Positions 21,464-34,101 of a stretch of DNA of 64,000 nt are shown one piece after another. Numbering within the stretch: the first letter of the stretch is position 1; every line of letters begins with the position of its first letter. Source of the stretch: Melitaea cinxia (taxonomy: Eukaryota; Arthropoda; Insecta; Lepidoptera; Nymphalidae); assembly GCF_905220565.1 (NCBI RefSeq), contig NC_059402.1, forward strand, positions 17,175,501 through 17,239,500, written 5' to 3'. The translations under genes were made by a program, and so were the position numbers. Under the pieces are notes generated by a model that was not told where the DNA came from, did no database searches, and saw only the letters and a list, made by a program, of their open reading frames with translations.

Positions 21464-22619
21464 ATGACTTGCAACAATTTTATTCATTTAATTTTAGTGA
21501 AACGGGTCATTTTTAGAAACCAATAATCTAATTTAATTAGTTCTTCGCACCGTTGAATACCTTTGGACTCAATTTGATCGTGAAATATTTGCAAAAATTT
21601 CCACTATCAAATGCTATTCATTACACCAATAAATAATCAATTGTTATATAATGTTATTCTATATAATCTATCGTATATTTTTTTACAATTGTTTTTTATA
21701 TCATTAGAAGCATTTCTGATAAATGTTTTAAGATAATTTGTAATTTTTTATCTTGCACTTGTACCACTCATCGCTGGATATCACATTTATGTTAACACTC
21801 TGATCAAAAGAACATATCAATATCTATTGGAGGTGTTATTTATTCGTAAGAAGGGTCTCACGGTGGAGTAATCAGTAACTACATTGATCGAACGTCTCAG
21901 TATATATATATAGACTCGAAAATGTTTAAGTGAATCTGCATCAGCAAATGTTTCTAGTTCTTATTATGATACACCGATTCTTCGCGTAATGTTACTCTAC
22001 TGTAATAACCTTCTATCTAAAGGCTTATTAGTATTTAGTTCGATATCCATTTCACTAAAATTAGTGAAACCTATTCCCTTATTAGTGCTAGCAAAGCAAA
22101 TTTTATATGATTTTTTAAAGTTTAGTTATTACGCAATTGTAAGATCTCCTATTTGCCTTATATTTAATTTATCTAATTCATTATAGAAATTGTTAATATT
22201 ATATGATTATATTATATAGTATTTGTTATACCCTCTCCTCATTTTTTAATTATTTGCACTCATCTCAAAGTCTAATGTAGTGTACAGTGTCTCAGTCCTG
22301 GTAATCGTAGTTTCCTTCTTCCAACGATATATGATCATAAACGATTGCTTCGATTGTGCCACAGATCACAAATAATTAGTACAAATTGATGCTAATATTT
22401 AAATAAGTATTAATATGTTATTTAATCAGGAATATAATAAATCGTTAAGGTTGAATCCATATAATTAAAATATTTACATTGTATAAAGTTTTACTTTTTT
22501 CTTAGTATTATATAAGGCATAGAAATAAAATATCTAAAGTAGTTTAATTCCTTTTATTAACATGCGTCATCAGAATCACCATTTATACTAGATTCGTCCG
22601 ATGAGGAGTCTTCAGTAAC
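21464..22619. other. Intergenic, no gene seen
   Basis: AT-rich sequence with a short TATATATATATA at 21901. No gene or named repeat. Confidence 0.5.
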
Positions 22620-22960
22620 AATTTAAAGGGTCGCCCAGAGGTCGAAATTCGACCATAAAAAATTTAAATTAAAGAAACCCGAAAACTAGTAAAAATGAAG
22701 AACCTTTTTAAAAAAATTCAATTTGACTACAGACTGACAATCAACAAAAGAGTAAAATATGCGTGCGTGTACCAAATACTTGGTAGGTGTGGAATGTTTT
22801 TTTCTTATTGTTTTAATGTACTTTTTATGCATAATTAAAAAAAAATGAGCGTTCTGCACTTTTTCTCTATTTAAACTATAAGTGTACGAATTGTCAAACT
22901 CCTCCGTCCGCGTAAATTTCGTAAAATGAGATATATGTAAATAAATATATGTCGCACACT
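22620..22960. repeat. Dispersed repeat family J (copy 1)
   Basis: AAATTTAAATTAAAGAAACC, TTTGACTACAGACTGACAAT and AAACTATAAGTGTACGAATT all recur in order at 53344-53650. No coding. Confidence 0.7.
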
Positions 22961-23049
22961 CCACGGTCCCACTAGGTTTTACTCAAAATAAACTAAAATT
23001 AATAACTAGGTACTTATTTGAAAAGAGGCTTTATAAACACTTGAATATT

Positions 23050-23250
23050 TACTTTATAAAAAAAAATGTGAGCCGTCACGTGACGGCTGGCAATGTGGAA
23101 CATCGAAATTATTTTGTACAAGTAATAGGCATAAAAGTACAATCTGTTTTGTTTATTACTTGCCGTCACAGTCTATCTAATCTATCTAATTTGTAAAGTT
23201 ACTTAATCATTTGCTTTATCAGTCTGGATAGTTATGTGCTCATCTCCATT
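23050..23250 (-). repeat. Element D outer end (left), reverse
   Basis: The stretch with TATTACTTGCCGTCACAGTC and TTTATCAGTCTGGATAGTTA is the reverse complement of 58245-58350. The element represented by the palindrome arms therefore extends beyond the SINE inserted next to it. Confidence 0.6.
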
Positions 23251-23262
23251 TTTAGATCATAT

Positions 23263-23464
23263 ATTTTTTTTTTTATATTACCAGGTCGGCAAACTTCCCC
23301 AATCCCCCCCAGGAGCTCTGGTCACCTTACTCACCAACAGGAACACAATACTGCTTGAGAACAGTATTATTTAGCTGTGGTCTTCTGTAAGGTCGAGGTA
23401 CTACCCCAGTCGGGCTGCTCCATATTTTGAGCAGGAAATTCCTGCTGTGTCCTACCTCAGTTAA
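23263..23464 (-). repeat. Family A SINE-like element in the left palindrome arm
   Basis: 3'-truncated reverse copy with a preceding T-run. A fuller copy sits at the mirrored position in the right arm (30854-31133). Confidence 0.8.
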
Positions 23465-24249
23465 AATATGGAACCTTGTATTATGAATTAACAGTCTTTA
23501 AAAAAGAAGGCTAAAAAAAGTATACTAAAAGTTTTCCTTACCTAATTCTGTGACACGAGACATGTTATTATGGTTTGATCAATCGAATGCGGTACCGTCA
23601 GGGTGCGGTGGAATTGAAAACGACACAGGATTGTAATTCCTAGTTTTTAGGAATGGTTATTTATCTTTATTTATTTGTTTATATATTTAGGTTTGCTAGA
23701 AGTTATCACATTACAGCAACACAATATCATTAAAATACGAATTTAAATTTCGCTACTAGCGGTCATGAAACTAGACGGCCGGTTCGAGTCCATATTTTTC
23801 CAGTCCGCTTAGTTTTTAACCTTTTTTTATTTTTTATTTTAAATCAAAAATCAAAATTAAAAACAACTTAATACAAATAGGCTCCACGAGCACTTTTGAA
23901 TCGTCATTTTACAAATTAAAACTTGTGTAAAAGTGATTTTTTTTTGTAACAGTAAAGCTACCGCCGATTAGGCATGTAGATTTTGCAACGAAGATCCGGC
24001 AAGAAATCCCCCAGTTACTCTTTTAAAAATAATATAGAAACTGTGTTTTAGTACAGAATTAATAATATCTTGCTTGAATCTTTATCAACTATTTAATCCT
24101 GCACCGAATAATACGCTTTATCTATAATTTTTTAAAATAAAAACCTTTAAATTTATCTTGAGACAATTCCGAAATTGTTTGTGGGATTTTTTTTATACAT
24201 GCGAATACCATAACCCAGAAAAGAAGTCAGGCTCAACCAGATCATGTAT

Positions 24250-24560
24250 CTGGACCGGATCAGGATAGAATAAGGCATGCCAGATCCGGCAAGCTCTATC
24301 AGGACCAGGTCTGGTACAGGCAAGGATAGCCTGATGTAAACTATAATCAAGTATAGTAATACTGGATCAGGACCCGGTCCGGTCCAGATAAGGACAGCCT
24401 GATGTTAAAATATAATTAAGTATGGTAAGGCATACTGGATCAGGACCCGGTCCTGTCCAGATCAGGATAGTCTGATGTAAAATATTATCAAGTATGGTAA
24501 GGCATACTGGATCAGGACCCGGTCCGGTCCAGATCAGGATAGCCTGAAAGAATTTACGTG
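24250..24560. repeat. Tandem array of about 70-bp units (left arm)
   Basis: At least three full units and one diverged unit share AAGTATGGTAAGGCATACTG, GATCAGGACCCGGTCCGGTC and GATCAGGATAGCCTGATGT. The units also contain short internal palindromes (CCGGTCCGG; TCCTGATCAGGA-like). The same array is in the right arm and at 56.7-57.0 kb. Confidence 0.85.
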
Positions 24561-25077
24561 AAATGAACCTGAATCGAGCTATCAATGTTTTTAAGCACAC
24601 TTAGCATATATACAGTTATCAGGACACTCTAGCAGGAAGTCCATTTCGACACAGTGGAGCAGTCGTAAGTAGTAAGAAGTAGTTAATTAGTAGTTAATTA
24701 TTAGAAGTTAATAAATAAAATTTAATTAATAACAATAGTTAATTAATAATATAAAAATAAATAAAAATAATTGATATTTAAAGTAAAAACATAAATAAAT
24801 AGTACATTGGCAAAAATAAACGGAAATAAATAATGTTAAGTAACATATTTTTATAATATCAATTAGCTTTTTTACGAAACAATTTTTTCAAGAATATACA
24901 TTCAGATTTCCTGATCTGGACCCGATCAGAAAATCTCATCTTATCCTGATCAGGTCCAAACATATCTTCTGCGTTACATACCTTATCCGGACCAGATCAG
25001 GCATGCCCGGTCCGGTCCTTCTAAGGAAGACGAAAAAAATTCTACTCGAGTTACAATTATGTTATTCCTTCTCGTAT

Positions 25078-25960
<883 letters not shown>

Positions 25961-26156
25961 CACCCTAATATTATTATTATTATTTACGTGGGGAAAATCC
26001 ATCATGGATACCCTCCAGTGCGGGGGCGCCAGAGGGTTATGTCAGACTCCTACTGACTAAAAACCACCACGTGTTAGCAGTCATCCGCCTGGGTGGGGCG
26101 AGAGGGGTCGCGCTAGCATTCGCCACCTCGCCTCAGCGGTAGGCCCGGACAAAGCT
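25961..26156 (-). repeat. Retroelement 3' tail with (TAA)n, reverse
   Basis: Minus strand: GC-rich segment (GCGCCCCCGCACTGGAGGGT, then ATCCATGATGGATTTTCCCC) ending in a TAA repeat. This resembles the 3' end of LINEs that target TAA runs. It lies between the LINE relic and the right arm of the palindrome. Confidence 0.5.
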
Positions 26157-26313
26157 TCTATTTATTTTGCAAAAAAGGGATATTCGCAGGATTAATGATC
26201 TTGAGGCACGATTCTCCAACCGAGATGTTTTTCAAAAGGTAACAATTGCGTCGAAATATATTTGGAACAATATTATGTATATTCACCAGAATATTCATTT
26301 TTTTGAAATAAAT
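26157..26313 (+). repeat. Inner part of right palindrome arm (LINE relic end, inverted copy)
   Basis: Nearly the reverse complement of 25112-25256 (AAAAGGGATATTCGCAGGAT; ATTCACCAGAATATTCATTT). It continues the right arm that resumes at 29175. Confidence 0.85.
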
Positions 26314-28431
26314 ATACTTTTTGATAATTATATGGGATCAATCAATTGGAGTGCTATGAATGATGGGGTGAATATTAATGAAACAGCTAAATATATCTCC
26401 TCTAATTTGCTTAGAGTTTTTGACTGTCTTGTCCCCAAAAAAAAGGTTACCATTAAGGAAAAGAGCTACCCTTGGATAACTTATAATATTCGTATAATGA
26501 TGAAACATCGCGATAAGGCCCATCGGGAAGCACGTTCATCTAAGAGTTCGTCCAAGCTAAACTACTACAAGGAACTTAAGAATCTCGTAGCGCAGGCCAT
26601 CAACGCCGAAAAAGAAGCCTATTTAAAAAAATATATTTGCTCCAACATACAAAACCCTAGAACCATGTGGAAACACATTAAAGAAAATGTAAACTTTAAA
26701 AATACTGATGTGCCCCTTCCTATAAATTTGCGTGATGCGGAGAAGTTAAATAAACATTTTATGAACGTTCCAGGTGATAATGTAGTAGATTCATCATATA
26801 TAGACTACTATCTTAAAAACAAATATGATTCGTCAAGGACTTTTAGTTTGCATGTTGTGACGGAGGGAGAGGTCGCCACCATTGTTCGGGAATTGCGTTC
26901 TAACGCCGTCGGCGTGGATGGCATTTCACTGGATATGCTACTTTTATCTATTCCGTACACACTAAACTCTTTTACCAACTTAGTAAATAGAAGCATCTTA
27001 TCTTCAACTTTCCCCGAGATGTGGCGTGATGCTGTGGTGCGTCCTATTCCTAAAACTTCCCACCCTTCGGAATTTAAAGATCTACGTCCAATAAGCATAT
27101 TGTCGTGTCCCTCAAAAATCTTGGAAAAAATTGTCTGCAAGCAACTCACTGAATACGTAGAAAGTAGAAGCATCCTACCCGTAATGCAGTCTGGTTTTAG
27201 GAAGCACCACAGCACTACGACCGCTCTTGTGAGTGTGATCGATGACATGCTTCATGCCCAAGATAGCGGAAATGTTACTATTGTTGTATTTCTTGATTTT
27301 TCTCGGGCGTTTGATGCTATTAATATTGACTTACTTTTAGCAAAACTCCGATTTTACGGATTGGATGAGTCCACTGTTCTGTGGTTTGCCAGTTATCTAC
27401 AAGATAGGTACCAAGTTGTAGAAATAAAAACAGAGGAGGGAAATGTGATTTCCTCGCGACGTAGCCCAGTTAAAAGAGGAGTGCCTCAGGGTTCCATACT
27501 GGGGCCAATCTTGTTTAGCATTTACTCCGCCGACGTCACTAAGTGCATACAAAATTGTAAATTTCATATTTATGCTGACGACATTCAGATATATTTTTCT
27601 TTTCGATCCCATGACGTTGCATCCTCTTTAGGTAAAATTAACGGTGATCTGGATAGGATATTTGACTGGGCCAAGTCAAATGCTTTGGTTTTGAACCCCA
27701 ATAAAACGAAGTATATGATAATCGGTACGAGAAAGCAGGTACAGAAAGTCCAGGACTTTGATCCACTGATTGCTGTTAATGGCTGCAAAATCGACAGAGT
27801 ATCAGAAGCTCGTAATTTGGGGCTTCTGATGCATGAAAATCTGCGATTCGAAAAACATGTTTCAAAGTTAGTACGTAATTGTTTTTTCCGTTTGAAAGTT
27901 ATGTATCGAATTAGGAAGTCACTGAGTGAAGAACTACGCATTAGACTATGTGAAGTTTTGGTCCTCTCTCAGTTTAACTACGTCGATGCCGTTATAGGTC
28001 CAAGGCTATTAGAGCGCACGAAAAGATCGATACAACGGGTTCAGAACGCCTGTGCACGTTATTGTTTTCAGATACCGCGGCGGGATCACGTTACTCCTTT
28101 TATAAATCGGGCATCTATATTAAAAATGGAAAGTCGTAGGCAGTTACATCTTGCCACAATGCTGTTTGGCATAATTAAACACGGTGTACCTGTCTATTTA
28201 TTCGAGAGGTTGGAGTGGGCGAGAGACATTAACACCACACATTTTACACGGTCTACTCGCTGCGCACTGTCTATGCCGGTTCACCGCACGGCAGCATTTA
28301 GGGGTTGCTTTAAATACGCAGCAACCAAGTGCTGGAACAACCTCCCTCCTCCTCTGCGGGACCTTTGTACTAAAGCAAGCTTCAAGCGTCAATATAAAAA
28401 GTATTTATTGGAGGTACAAAAGAAAGATTAG
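26167..28431 (+). CDS. Reverse transcriptase open frame (754 codons), chimeric 5' end
   Basis: This uninterrupted frame codes for the RNA-binding linker, reverse transcriptase and C-terminal domain of a CR1/Jockey-group LINE. Residues 1-49 come from the older inverted LINE relic and are fused in frame at the insertion point. From residue 50 on it is the inserted LINE. RT signatures: RPIPKTSHPSEFKDLRPISI (292-311), QSGFRKHHSTTTAL (341-354), motif A FLDFSRAFD (375-383; Asp377 and Asp383), RGVPQGSILGP (437-447), and catalytic YADD (469-472). The C-terminus has RYCFQIPRRDHVTPF and CWNNLPPPLRDL, typical of the clade. The endonuclease domain is missing (5' truncation), and the frame opens at TTG; the first ATG is at residue 37. 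It should not retrotranspose alone but is surprisingly free of stops, suggesting a recent insertion. Confidence 0.8.
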   Translation: MQKRDIRRINDLEARFSNRDVFQKVTIASKYIWNNIMYIHQNIHFFEINILFDNYMGSINWSAMNDGVNINETAKYISSNLLRVFDCLVPKKKVTIKEKSYPWITYNIRIMMKHRDKAHREARSSKSSSKLNYYKELKNLVAQAINAEKEAYLKKYICSNIQNPRTMWKHIKENVNFKNTDVPLPINLRDAEKLNKHFMNVPGDNVVDSSYIDYYLKNKYDSSRTFSLHVVTEGEVATIVRELRSNAVGVDGISLDMLLLSIPYTLNSFTNLVNRSILSSTFPEMWRDAVVRPIPKTSHPSEFKDLRPISILSCPSKILEKIVCKQLTEYVESRSILPVMQSGFRKHHSTTTALVSVIDDMLHAQDSGNVTIVVFLDFSRAFDAINIDLLLAKLRFYGLDESTVLWFASYLQDRYQVVEIKTEEGNVISSRRSPVKRGVPQGSILGPILFSIYSADVTKCIQNCKFHIYADDIQIYFSFRSHDVASSLGKINGDLDRIFDWAKSNALVLNPNKTKYMIIGTRKQVQKVQDFDPLIAVNGCKIDRVSEARNLGLLMHENLRFEKHVSKLVRNCFFRLKVMYRIRKSLSEELRIRLCEVLVLSQFNYVDAVIGPRLLERTKRSIQRVQNACARYCFQIPRRDHVTPFINRASILKMESRRQLHLATMLFGIIKHGVPVYLFERLEWARDINTTHFTRSTRCALSMPVHRTAAFRGCFKYAATKCWNNLPPPLRDLCTKASFKRQYKKYLLEVQKKD

Positions 28432-29174
28432 TTCTTTTTTTCTCTGTAGCTGTGAATTTTTTTTTTCTCTCTTTTCTTTTAAATGTTTATGCGAGTATAT
28501 GTTTATTTAAGTATCTATCTCATTTCTATAATAAGTATTTTATTCTGGAAGCGTTTTCCTTGTGGTGCCAGTATTTCTATAGAACCTAGTAAATCCTATA
28601 TGTATTCATTTATAATTATGTGTTTATATAATAAGCAAGTATGTTTATGAGTATATATTTATATTTCAATTTTTCAATATAATTATGTAATAGATCGAAT
28701 AAACGTATTATGCGGTATACTTTTTTGTGTTGTTCATATCGGTTTTTTTTTCCTTTATTAGTATGTATTGTTTTACAATATTTTATATAATCTATAGATT
28801 TCTATGTTTATGTATGTATCCATGTGTATGTGTATTTCTATCAGAGTGCCGCCAAAATGAAAATTAATTACAAAACTTAGGGTGGTCCTGAGAACCAGTG
28901 TTAGGACTAACAGTCCTAACGTAAACTGAGGTCACACCTTTTTGTGAGGCATGCTGCAAACTTATATAAAAAATGTATTTAGTTAAATACTTTAAATCGA
29001 TAAGCTTATGTTGTATCTCTTTTTTTTTGTTTTGTTTTACGTTTTACTCTTTGTATTTAGTCCTTGTTGTAAATTATGTACTATTTGTTTTCTTTTTATA
29101 TAATTTTAACCTGATGCAGTGTGTTTTCACAAATAAATTTATTATTATTATTAAATTTATTATTATTATTAAAT
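26314..29174 (+). mobile_element. 5'-truncated CR1/Jockey-group LINE inserted in the palindrome arm
   Basis: The palindrome arm is interrupted between AAATAAATAT (ending near 26312) and TAAATATTATAG (from about 29172). The shared TAAATAT suggests a 7-bp target-site duplication. The insert contains the RT frame, a 740-bp 3' UTR, and a 3' terminus of two ATTATTATTATTAAA repeats (29138-29172). Confidence 0.85.
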
Positions 29175-29789
29175 ATTATAGTAATAATCGCATTGTAAAT
29201 ACGAGAAGGAATAACAAAATTGTAACTCCAACTCGAGTAGAATTTTTTTCGTTTTCCTTAGAAGGACCGGACCGAGCATGCCTGATCTGGTCCGGATAAG
29301 GTATGTAACGCAGAAGATATGTTTGGACCTGATCAGGATAAGATGAGATTTTCTGATCGGGTCCAGATCAGGAAATCTCATCTCACCCTGATCAGCTGGT
29401 TCTGTCCGGTCCTTTTAAAAAACACGAATGTATATTCTTGAAAAAATTGTCTCATAAAAAAAGCGAATTGATATTATAAAAAATATGTTACTTAACATTA
29501 TTTATTTCCGTTTATTTTTGCCAATGTACTATTTATTTATGTTTTTACTTTAAATATCAATTATTTTTATTTATTTTTATATTATTAATTAACTATTGTT
29601 ATTAATTAAATTTTATTTATTAACTTCTAATAATTAAGTACTAATTAACTACTTCTTACTACTTACGACTGCTCCACTGTGTCGAAATGGACTCCCTGCT
29701 AGAGTGTCCTGATAACTGTATATATGCTAAGTGCGCTTAAAAACATTGATAGCTCGATTCAGGTTCATTTCACGTAAATTCTTTCAGGC

Positions 29790-30110
29790 TATCCTGATCT
29801 GGACCGGACCGGGTCCTGATCCAGTATGCCTTACCATACTTGATAATATTTTACATCAGACTATCCTGATCTGGACAGGACCGGGTCCTGATCCAGTATG
29901 CCTTACCATACTTAATTATATTTTAACATCAGGCTGTCCTTATCTGGAGCGGACCGGGTCCTGATCCAGTATGCCTTACTATACTTGATTATATTTTACA
30001 TCAAGCTATCCTTGCCTGGACCAGACCTGGTCCTGATAGAGCTTGCCGGATCTGGCATGCCTTATTCTATCCTGATCCGGTCCAGATCCGACATGATCTG
30101 GTTGAGGCTG
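29790..30110. repeat. Tandem array of about 70-bp units (right arm)
   Basis: Mirror image of 24250-24560: units with GATCTGGACCGGACCGGGTC and CAGTATGCCTTACCATACTT. Confidence 0.85.
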
Positions 30111-30853
30111 ACCTCTTTTCTGGGTTATGGTATTCGCATGTATAAAAAAATCCCACAAGATAAATTTAAAGGTTTTTATTTTAAAAAATTATAGATAAAG
30201 CGTATTATTCGGTGCAGGATTAAATAGTTGATAAAGATTCATGCAAGATATTACTAATTCTGTACTAAAACACAGTTTCTATATTATTTTTAAAAGAGTA
30301 ACTGGGGAATTTCTTGCCGGATCTTCTTTGCAAAATCTACATGCCTAATCGGCGGTAGCTTTACTGTTACAAAAAAAAATCACTTTTACACAAGTTTTAA
30401 TTTGTAAAATGACGATTCAAAAGTGCTCGTGGAGCCTATTTGTATTAAGTTGTTTTTGATTTTGATTTTTGATTTTAAATAAAAAATAAAAAAAGGTTAA
30501 AAACTAAGCGGACTGGAAAAATATGGACTCGAACCGGTCTTCTAGTTTCATGACCGTTAGTGGCGAAATTTAAATTCGTATTTTAATGATATTGTGTTGC
30601 TGTAATGTGATAACTTCTAGCAAACCTAAATATATACACAAATAAATAAAGATAAATAACTATTCCTAAAAACTAGGAATTACAATCCTGTGTCGTTTTC
30701 AATTCCACCGGACCCTGACGGTACCGCATTCGATTGATCAAACCATAATAACATGTCTCGTGTCACAGAATTAGGTAAGGAAAACTTTTAGTATACTTTT
30801 TTTAGCCTTCTTTTTTAAAGACTATTAATTCATAATACAAGGTTCCATATTTT

Positions 30854-31133
30854 AACTGAGGTAGGGCACAGCAGGAATTTCCTGCTCAAAATCTGGAGCA
30901 ACCCGACTGGGGTAGTACCTTGACCTTACAGAAGATCACAGCAAAATAATACTGTTTTCAAGCAGTATTGTGTTCCTGTTGGTAAGGTGACCAGAGCTCC
31001 TGGAGGGGATTGGGAATTGGGTCGGCAACGCGCTTGCGATGCTTCTGGTGTTGCTGGCTTCAATAAGCTACGGTAATCTATTACCATCAGGTGAGCCTTA
31101 CGCTTGTTTGCCGACCTACTGACTTAAAAAAAA
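30854..31133 (+). repeat. Family A SINE-like element at the right palindrome end
   Basis: Full-length plus-strand copy from AACTGAGGTAGGGCACAGCA to GTTTGCCGACCTA with A-run. It occupies the same position relative to the arm as the left copy, so it was present before the inverted duplication. Confidence 0.85.
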
Positions 31134-31139
31134 TGTTTA

Positions 31140-31335
31140 TCCTAAAAAATTAATTTTAAAATATCGGGTGCCAGTTTGGTGTAAGGGTTCTATTACTTTT
31201 TATCCTCGACTTTTGCATGTGGTGGTTACTTTTGGGGTACTTATTTTGCAAATGATACACTTACTTTTTTGCGAGTACAAAATTTTGTGTTTTTATGAAA
31301 CAGCAAACTTTGATAGAGTCTTTTAACCTTTAAGA
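31140..31335 (+). repeat. Dispersed repeat family E (copy 1)
   Basis: TTTTAAAATATCGGGTGCCA, CTATTACTTTTTATCCTCGA and GCAAATGATACACTTACTTT recur in order at 60290-60485. No coding. Confidence 0.7.
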
Positions 31336-32029
31336 TTTTTTACGTTGTACTGTACGTTATGTTCTTTCGCAAGATCGAGTAAGATCAAATTTCGTCCAAA
31401 TCGGTTCTGTTGTTTAACCATGAAAGCGTAATAAAGCTTATATTCTTAACTTACTCGTGTTACATTGTCGTTATCTTATCAACTTGATTTATCGTAGTAT
31501 TAATCAAATATAAAACGTCATACGATTATATTGTTTCAATATTTGATTCGCTTGATAAATAATTAAATAAAATAGTAATGTAATAATTATATTATTATTA
31601 TACTAAAATTGTTGATGGATAACTTTCTAATTTGATACTTAATTTACTAAAAAGGATTGATAAGAATTTATCAAAACAAGGGCTTTTCTTATGACATAAA
31701 TACTAATCAACCAGGACATTAAAATAACTTTCAATAATAACACGTTAAGATAATTTTAAATTCCAATATTTTGGTAGGAAAATACTTTGAAATAGCACAA
31801 TGAAATTAACCCTCTTCAGTTTTTTTCGAAACTCATATTGTACAAAAGTATTAGACCCTCTTAAATATCCTAGAAAAACTAATAATCTTACCCTCTATCC
31901 TCTTTTTCGAAGATCGGTTTTAGGCACTAACTCGCTGGTTTCATGGCTAAGTAAGATATACAATCACTACAGCAAATAGATCGATATATTTGGCACAACA
32001 TTTCCACATTTTAGGAGCCAAATCCATAA
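31336..32029. other. Intergenic, no gene seen
   Basis: AT-rich. The part at 31375-31430 (CCAAATCGGTTCTGTTGTTT) looks like the tail of family E or a Helitron-like element. Confidence 0.5.
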
Positions 32030-32430
32030 TCTTGCTATCGATTAACCATCTGCTAGTCGCTGTGCCGTATCCGCCGTGTGGTGTCGGCGGAGTAAAATAG
32101 CACTTCCCCCTTTCTTACCGTGGGGATCGTAAAAGGCGACCGACGGATAAACCTGGTTCAATATCATCACTGTCCCGGAGAAGGAAAACTTCATTTGAAA
32201 CCCGGATTGGGGTGTCTGTCAAGCATTCGTGGCATAGCTCTAAAATGCGAAAGACTCCTGCAGCCAAATTGGCTCCACAAGTATCGACTCGTCGTTCCTG
32301 TGGGCCAAGCCAGTGAGGTCGAGAGGGTGGCACAAAGCTTAGGCAACTCTGCGTTTTCCTGAAGATTGTACTAGGTGACACAGTGTCTGTCTGACAATGT
32401 CTAAATCGTCTGCAATAGACGGACTAACCA
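32030..32430 (+). repeat. Dispersed GC-rich repeat, probably LINE-derived
   Basis: A GC-rich block (TTCTTACCGTGGGGATCGTA; AACCCGGATTGGGGTGTCTG; GGCACAAAGCTTAGGCAACT). It stands out from the AT-rich surroundings and has the style of lepidopteran LINE non-coding ends. Its small frames on both strands are not convincing genes. Confidence 0.5.
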
Positions 32431-32440
32431 CCCACCCCAC

Positions 32441-32592
32441 CGTGCCTCGGAGAGCACGTTAAGCCGTCGGTCCCGGTTGTTATCATGTACACCTGATAGC
32501 GATCGTTACTCATAGTAGGGAATATATCCGTCAACCCGCATTGGAGCAGCATGGTGGATTAAGCTCTGATCCTTCTCCTACATGGGTAGCTA
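32441..32592 (+). repeat. SINE family L body fragment
   Basis: Shares GTGCCTCGGAGAGCACGTTA through AGCAGCATGGTGGATTAAGC with 62129-62245, without the tRNA head. Confidence 0.7.
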
Positions 32593-32599
32593 TGGTTCA

Positions 32600-34030
32600 G
32601 CTATTGCTTTTCCACTAACCCTTATTTTTAATCGATCGTTAAGGGAGGGAGTTTTCCCTGAAGAGTGGAAAAAGTGAGAATTGTTTCCGTACACAAAAAA
32701 GGTGATAGCATTGATATACAGAATTATCGTCCAATATCGATTCTCTCGTTCTTTGCAAAGCTGTTCGAGAATATATTATATCCGGTAATATCGAACCATT
32801 TTTAACGTTTTCTTACAGGTGCACAGCATGGTTTTAGAAGGGGTCTTTCTGTTCAAACCAATTTATCAGTATTTATCTCTGATTTGTCGCGCGCGATTGA
32901 TGGTGGACAGGAGGTTGATGCAATTTATACTGACTTCAGCAGTGCTTTTGACAAAGTCGATCATGTTTTCCTAATCCAAAATCTGGGTCAGTATGGGATT
33001 GAGAGTGCTTTATTAAAATTGTTTGAGTCGTATTTAAACAAGCGGCCCCAAAGTGTTGCTATCAATGGCTTTGAGTCTAGTACATATTTGGCAAATTCCA
33101 GTGTACCACAAGGATCACATTTGGGACCACTCTTATTTCTGGTGTTTAAACGATATTACGAGTAAAATAAAACATTGCAAAATTTCTTTGTTCGCTGACG
33201 ATTTAAAAATTTATAAAACAATAAATAATAAAGTAGATGCAAGTTTAGTTCAGGAAGATCTTAATGCTATTTCCACATGGTGCTATACCAATAACATGAC
33301 TCTTAATGTTAACAAATGTTTCTTTATCAAATACACAAGAAATAAAAATCGCTTGTTTCAAGCTACTTAATTGGTAATAAATCACTTCAGGAAGTGGCGG
33401 AAATTAGAGATTTGGGAGTCATTATTGATAAGAAATTGACATTTAGATCCCACATTAACAAAGTGGTTACGAAAGCGGCTCATTTGCTAGGGTTTATTAG
33501 ACGTAATACCAACGGTTTCTCTTGGTCTACAAAAATTGTTTTGTACAATGCCTTGGTTTGCAGCCTTCTCGAATATGCTAGTGTTGTTTGGAACCCCACC
33601 TATATTGTGCACTCACAGCGCGTAGAAAGTATACAACGTACTTTTACGAGGTATCTTGCTTTTTCTGCCAGTGGCATCTTACACAGACAGCCATACAATC
33701 AACGATTGGCTTGGTTTGGGATGATGAGCCTTCGGGATAGGCGCGCACTTCTCGAGCTATGCTTTTTATATAAAATTCTGCATCATGATGTACATTATAG
33801 CAACTTGGCTGAGCGCATATCTCTTTCAGTCCCACGTAGGTACCCAAGAAATAAAATCCATAACATCTTTTATATTCCAAAATCAAAAACTCATATGGGA
33901 ATCCGGCGTCCGTGGTTAAACTGTGTTTGAATTATAATAAAATTGCAAAAGATTTACCAAGCATTGACATATTTGGTGATCATTATAATGCATTTAAAAA
34001 GAAACTTATTGCTCATTTTCACAAATAATA
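32600..34030 (+). pseudogene. Jockey-like LINE reverse transcriptase relic
   Basis: Translation in three successive frames gives a near-complete RT. RPISILSFFAKLFENILY (about 32735) is followed by GAQHGFRRGLSVQTNLSVF and motif A YTDFSSAFDKVDH (about 32925-32965). Then come SVPQGSHLGPLLFLVF and catalytic FADDLKIYK (about 33190). The thumb and C-terminus follow: RDLGVIIDKKLTF, EYASVVWNP, RVESIQRTFTRYLAF. It ends FKKKLIAHFHK at 34027. Frameshifts near 32680, 33150, 33365 and 33920, plus a stop before 32805, make it inactive. There is no endonuclease; the 5' side is replaced by SINE L. Confidence 0.8.
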
Positions 34031-34101
34031 TAGTTTTTTTTTTCTTCTTTAATATTCTCTTTTGTAAATCTTTTTTATATTCTAGTTTGTAATCCTTTTT
34101 T

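Larger units (their letters stand above)
29175..31133. repeat. Outer part of right palindrome arm (element D)
   Basis: Reverse complement of 23283-25111, ending in a family A copy at 30854-31133. After that copy the sequence no longer matches the far left flank, so the palindrome ends there. Confidence 0.9.

Noticed and set aside
24250..24560. CRISPR-like array of 70-bp units
   Set aside because: Units are contiguous tandem copies without unique spacers, in a eukaryotic repeat, and are mirrored in the palindrome.
26808..27941. Minus-strand frames of 71-146 codons opposite the RT frame
   Set aside because: Shadows of the conserved reverse transcriptase on the plus strand.
32115..32381. Opposing 80-88 codon frames
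   Set aside because: Sit in a GC-rich dispersed repeat next to LINE debris; no recognisable protein family.
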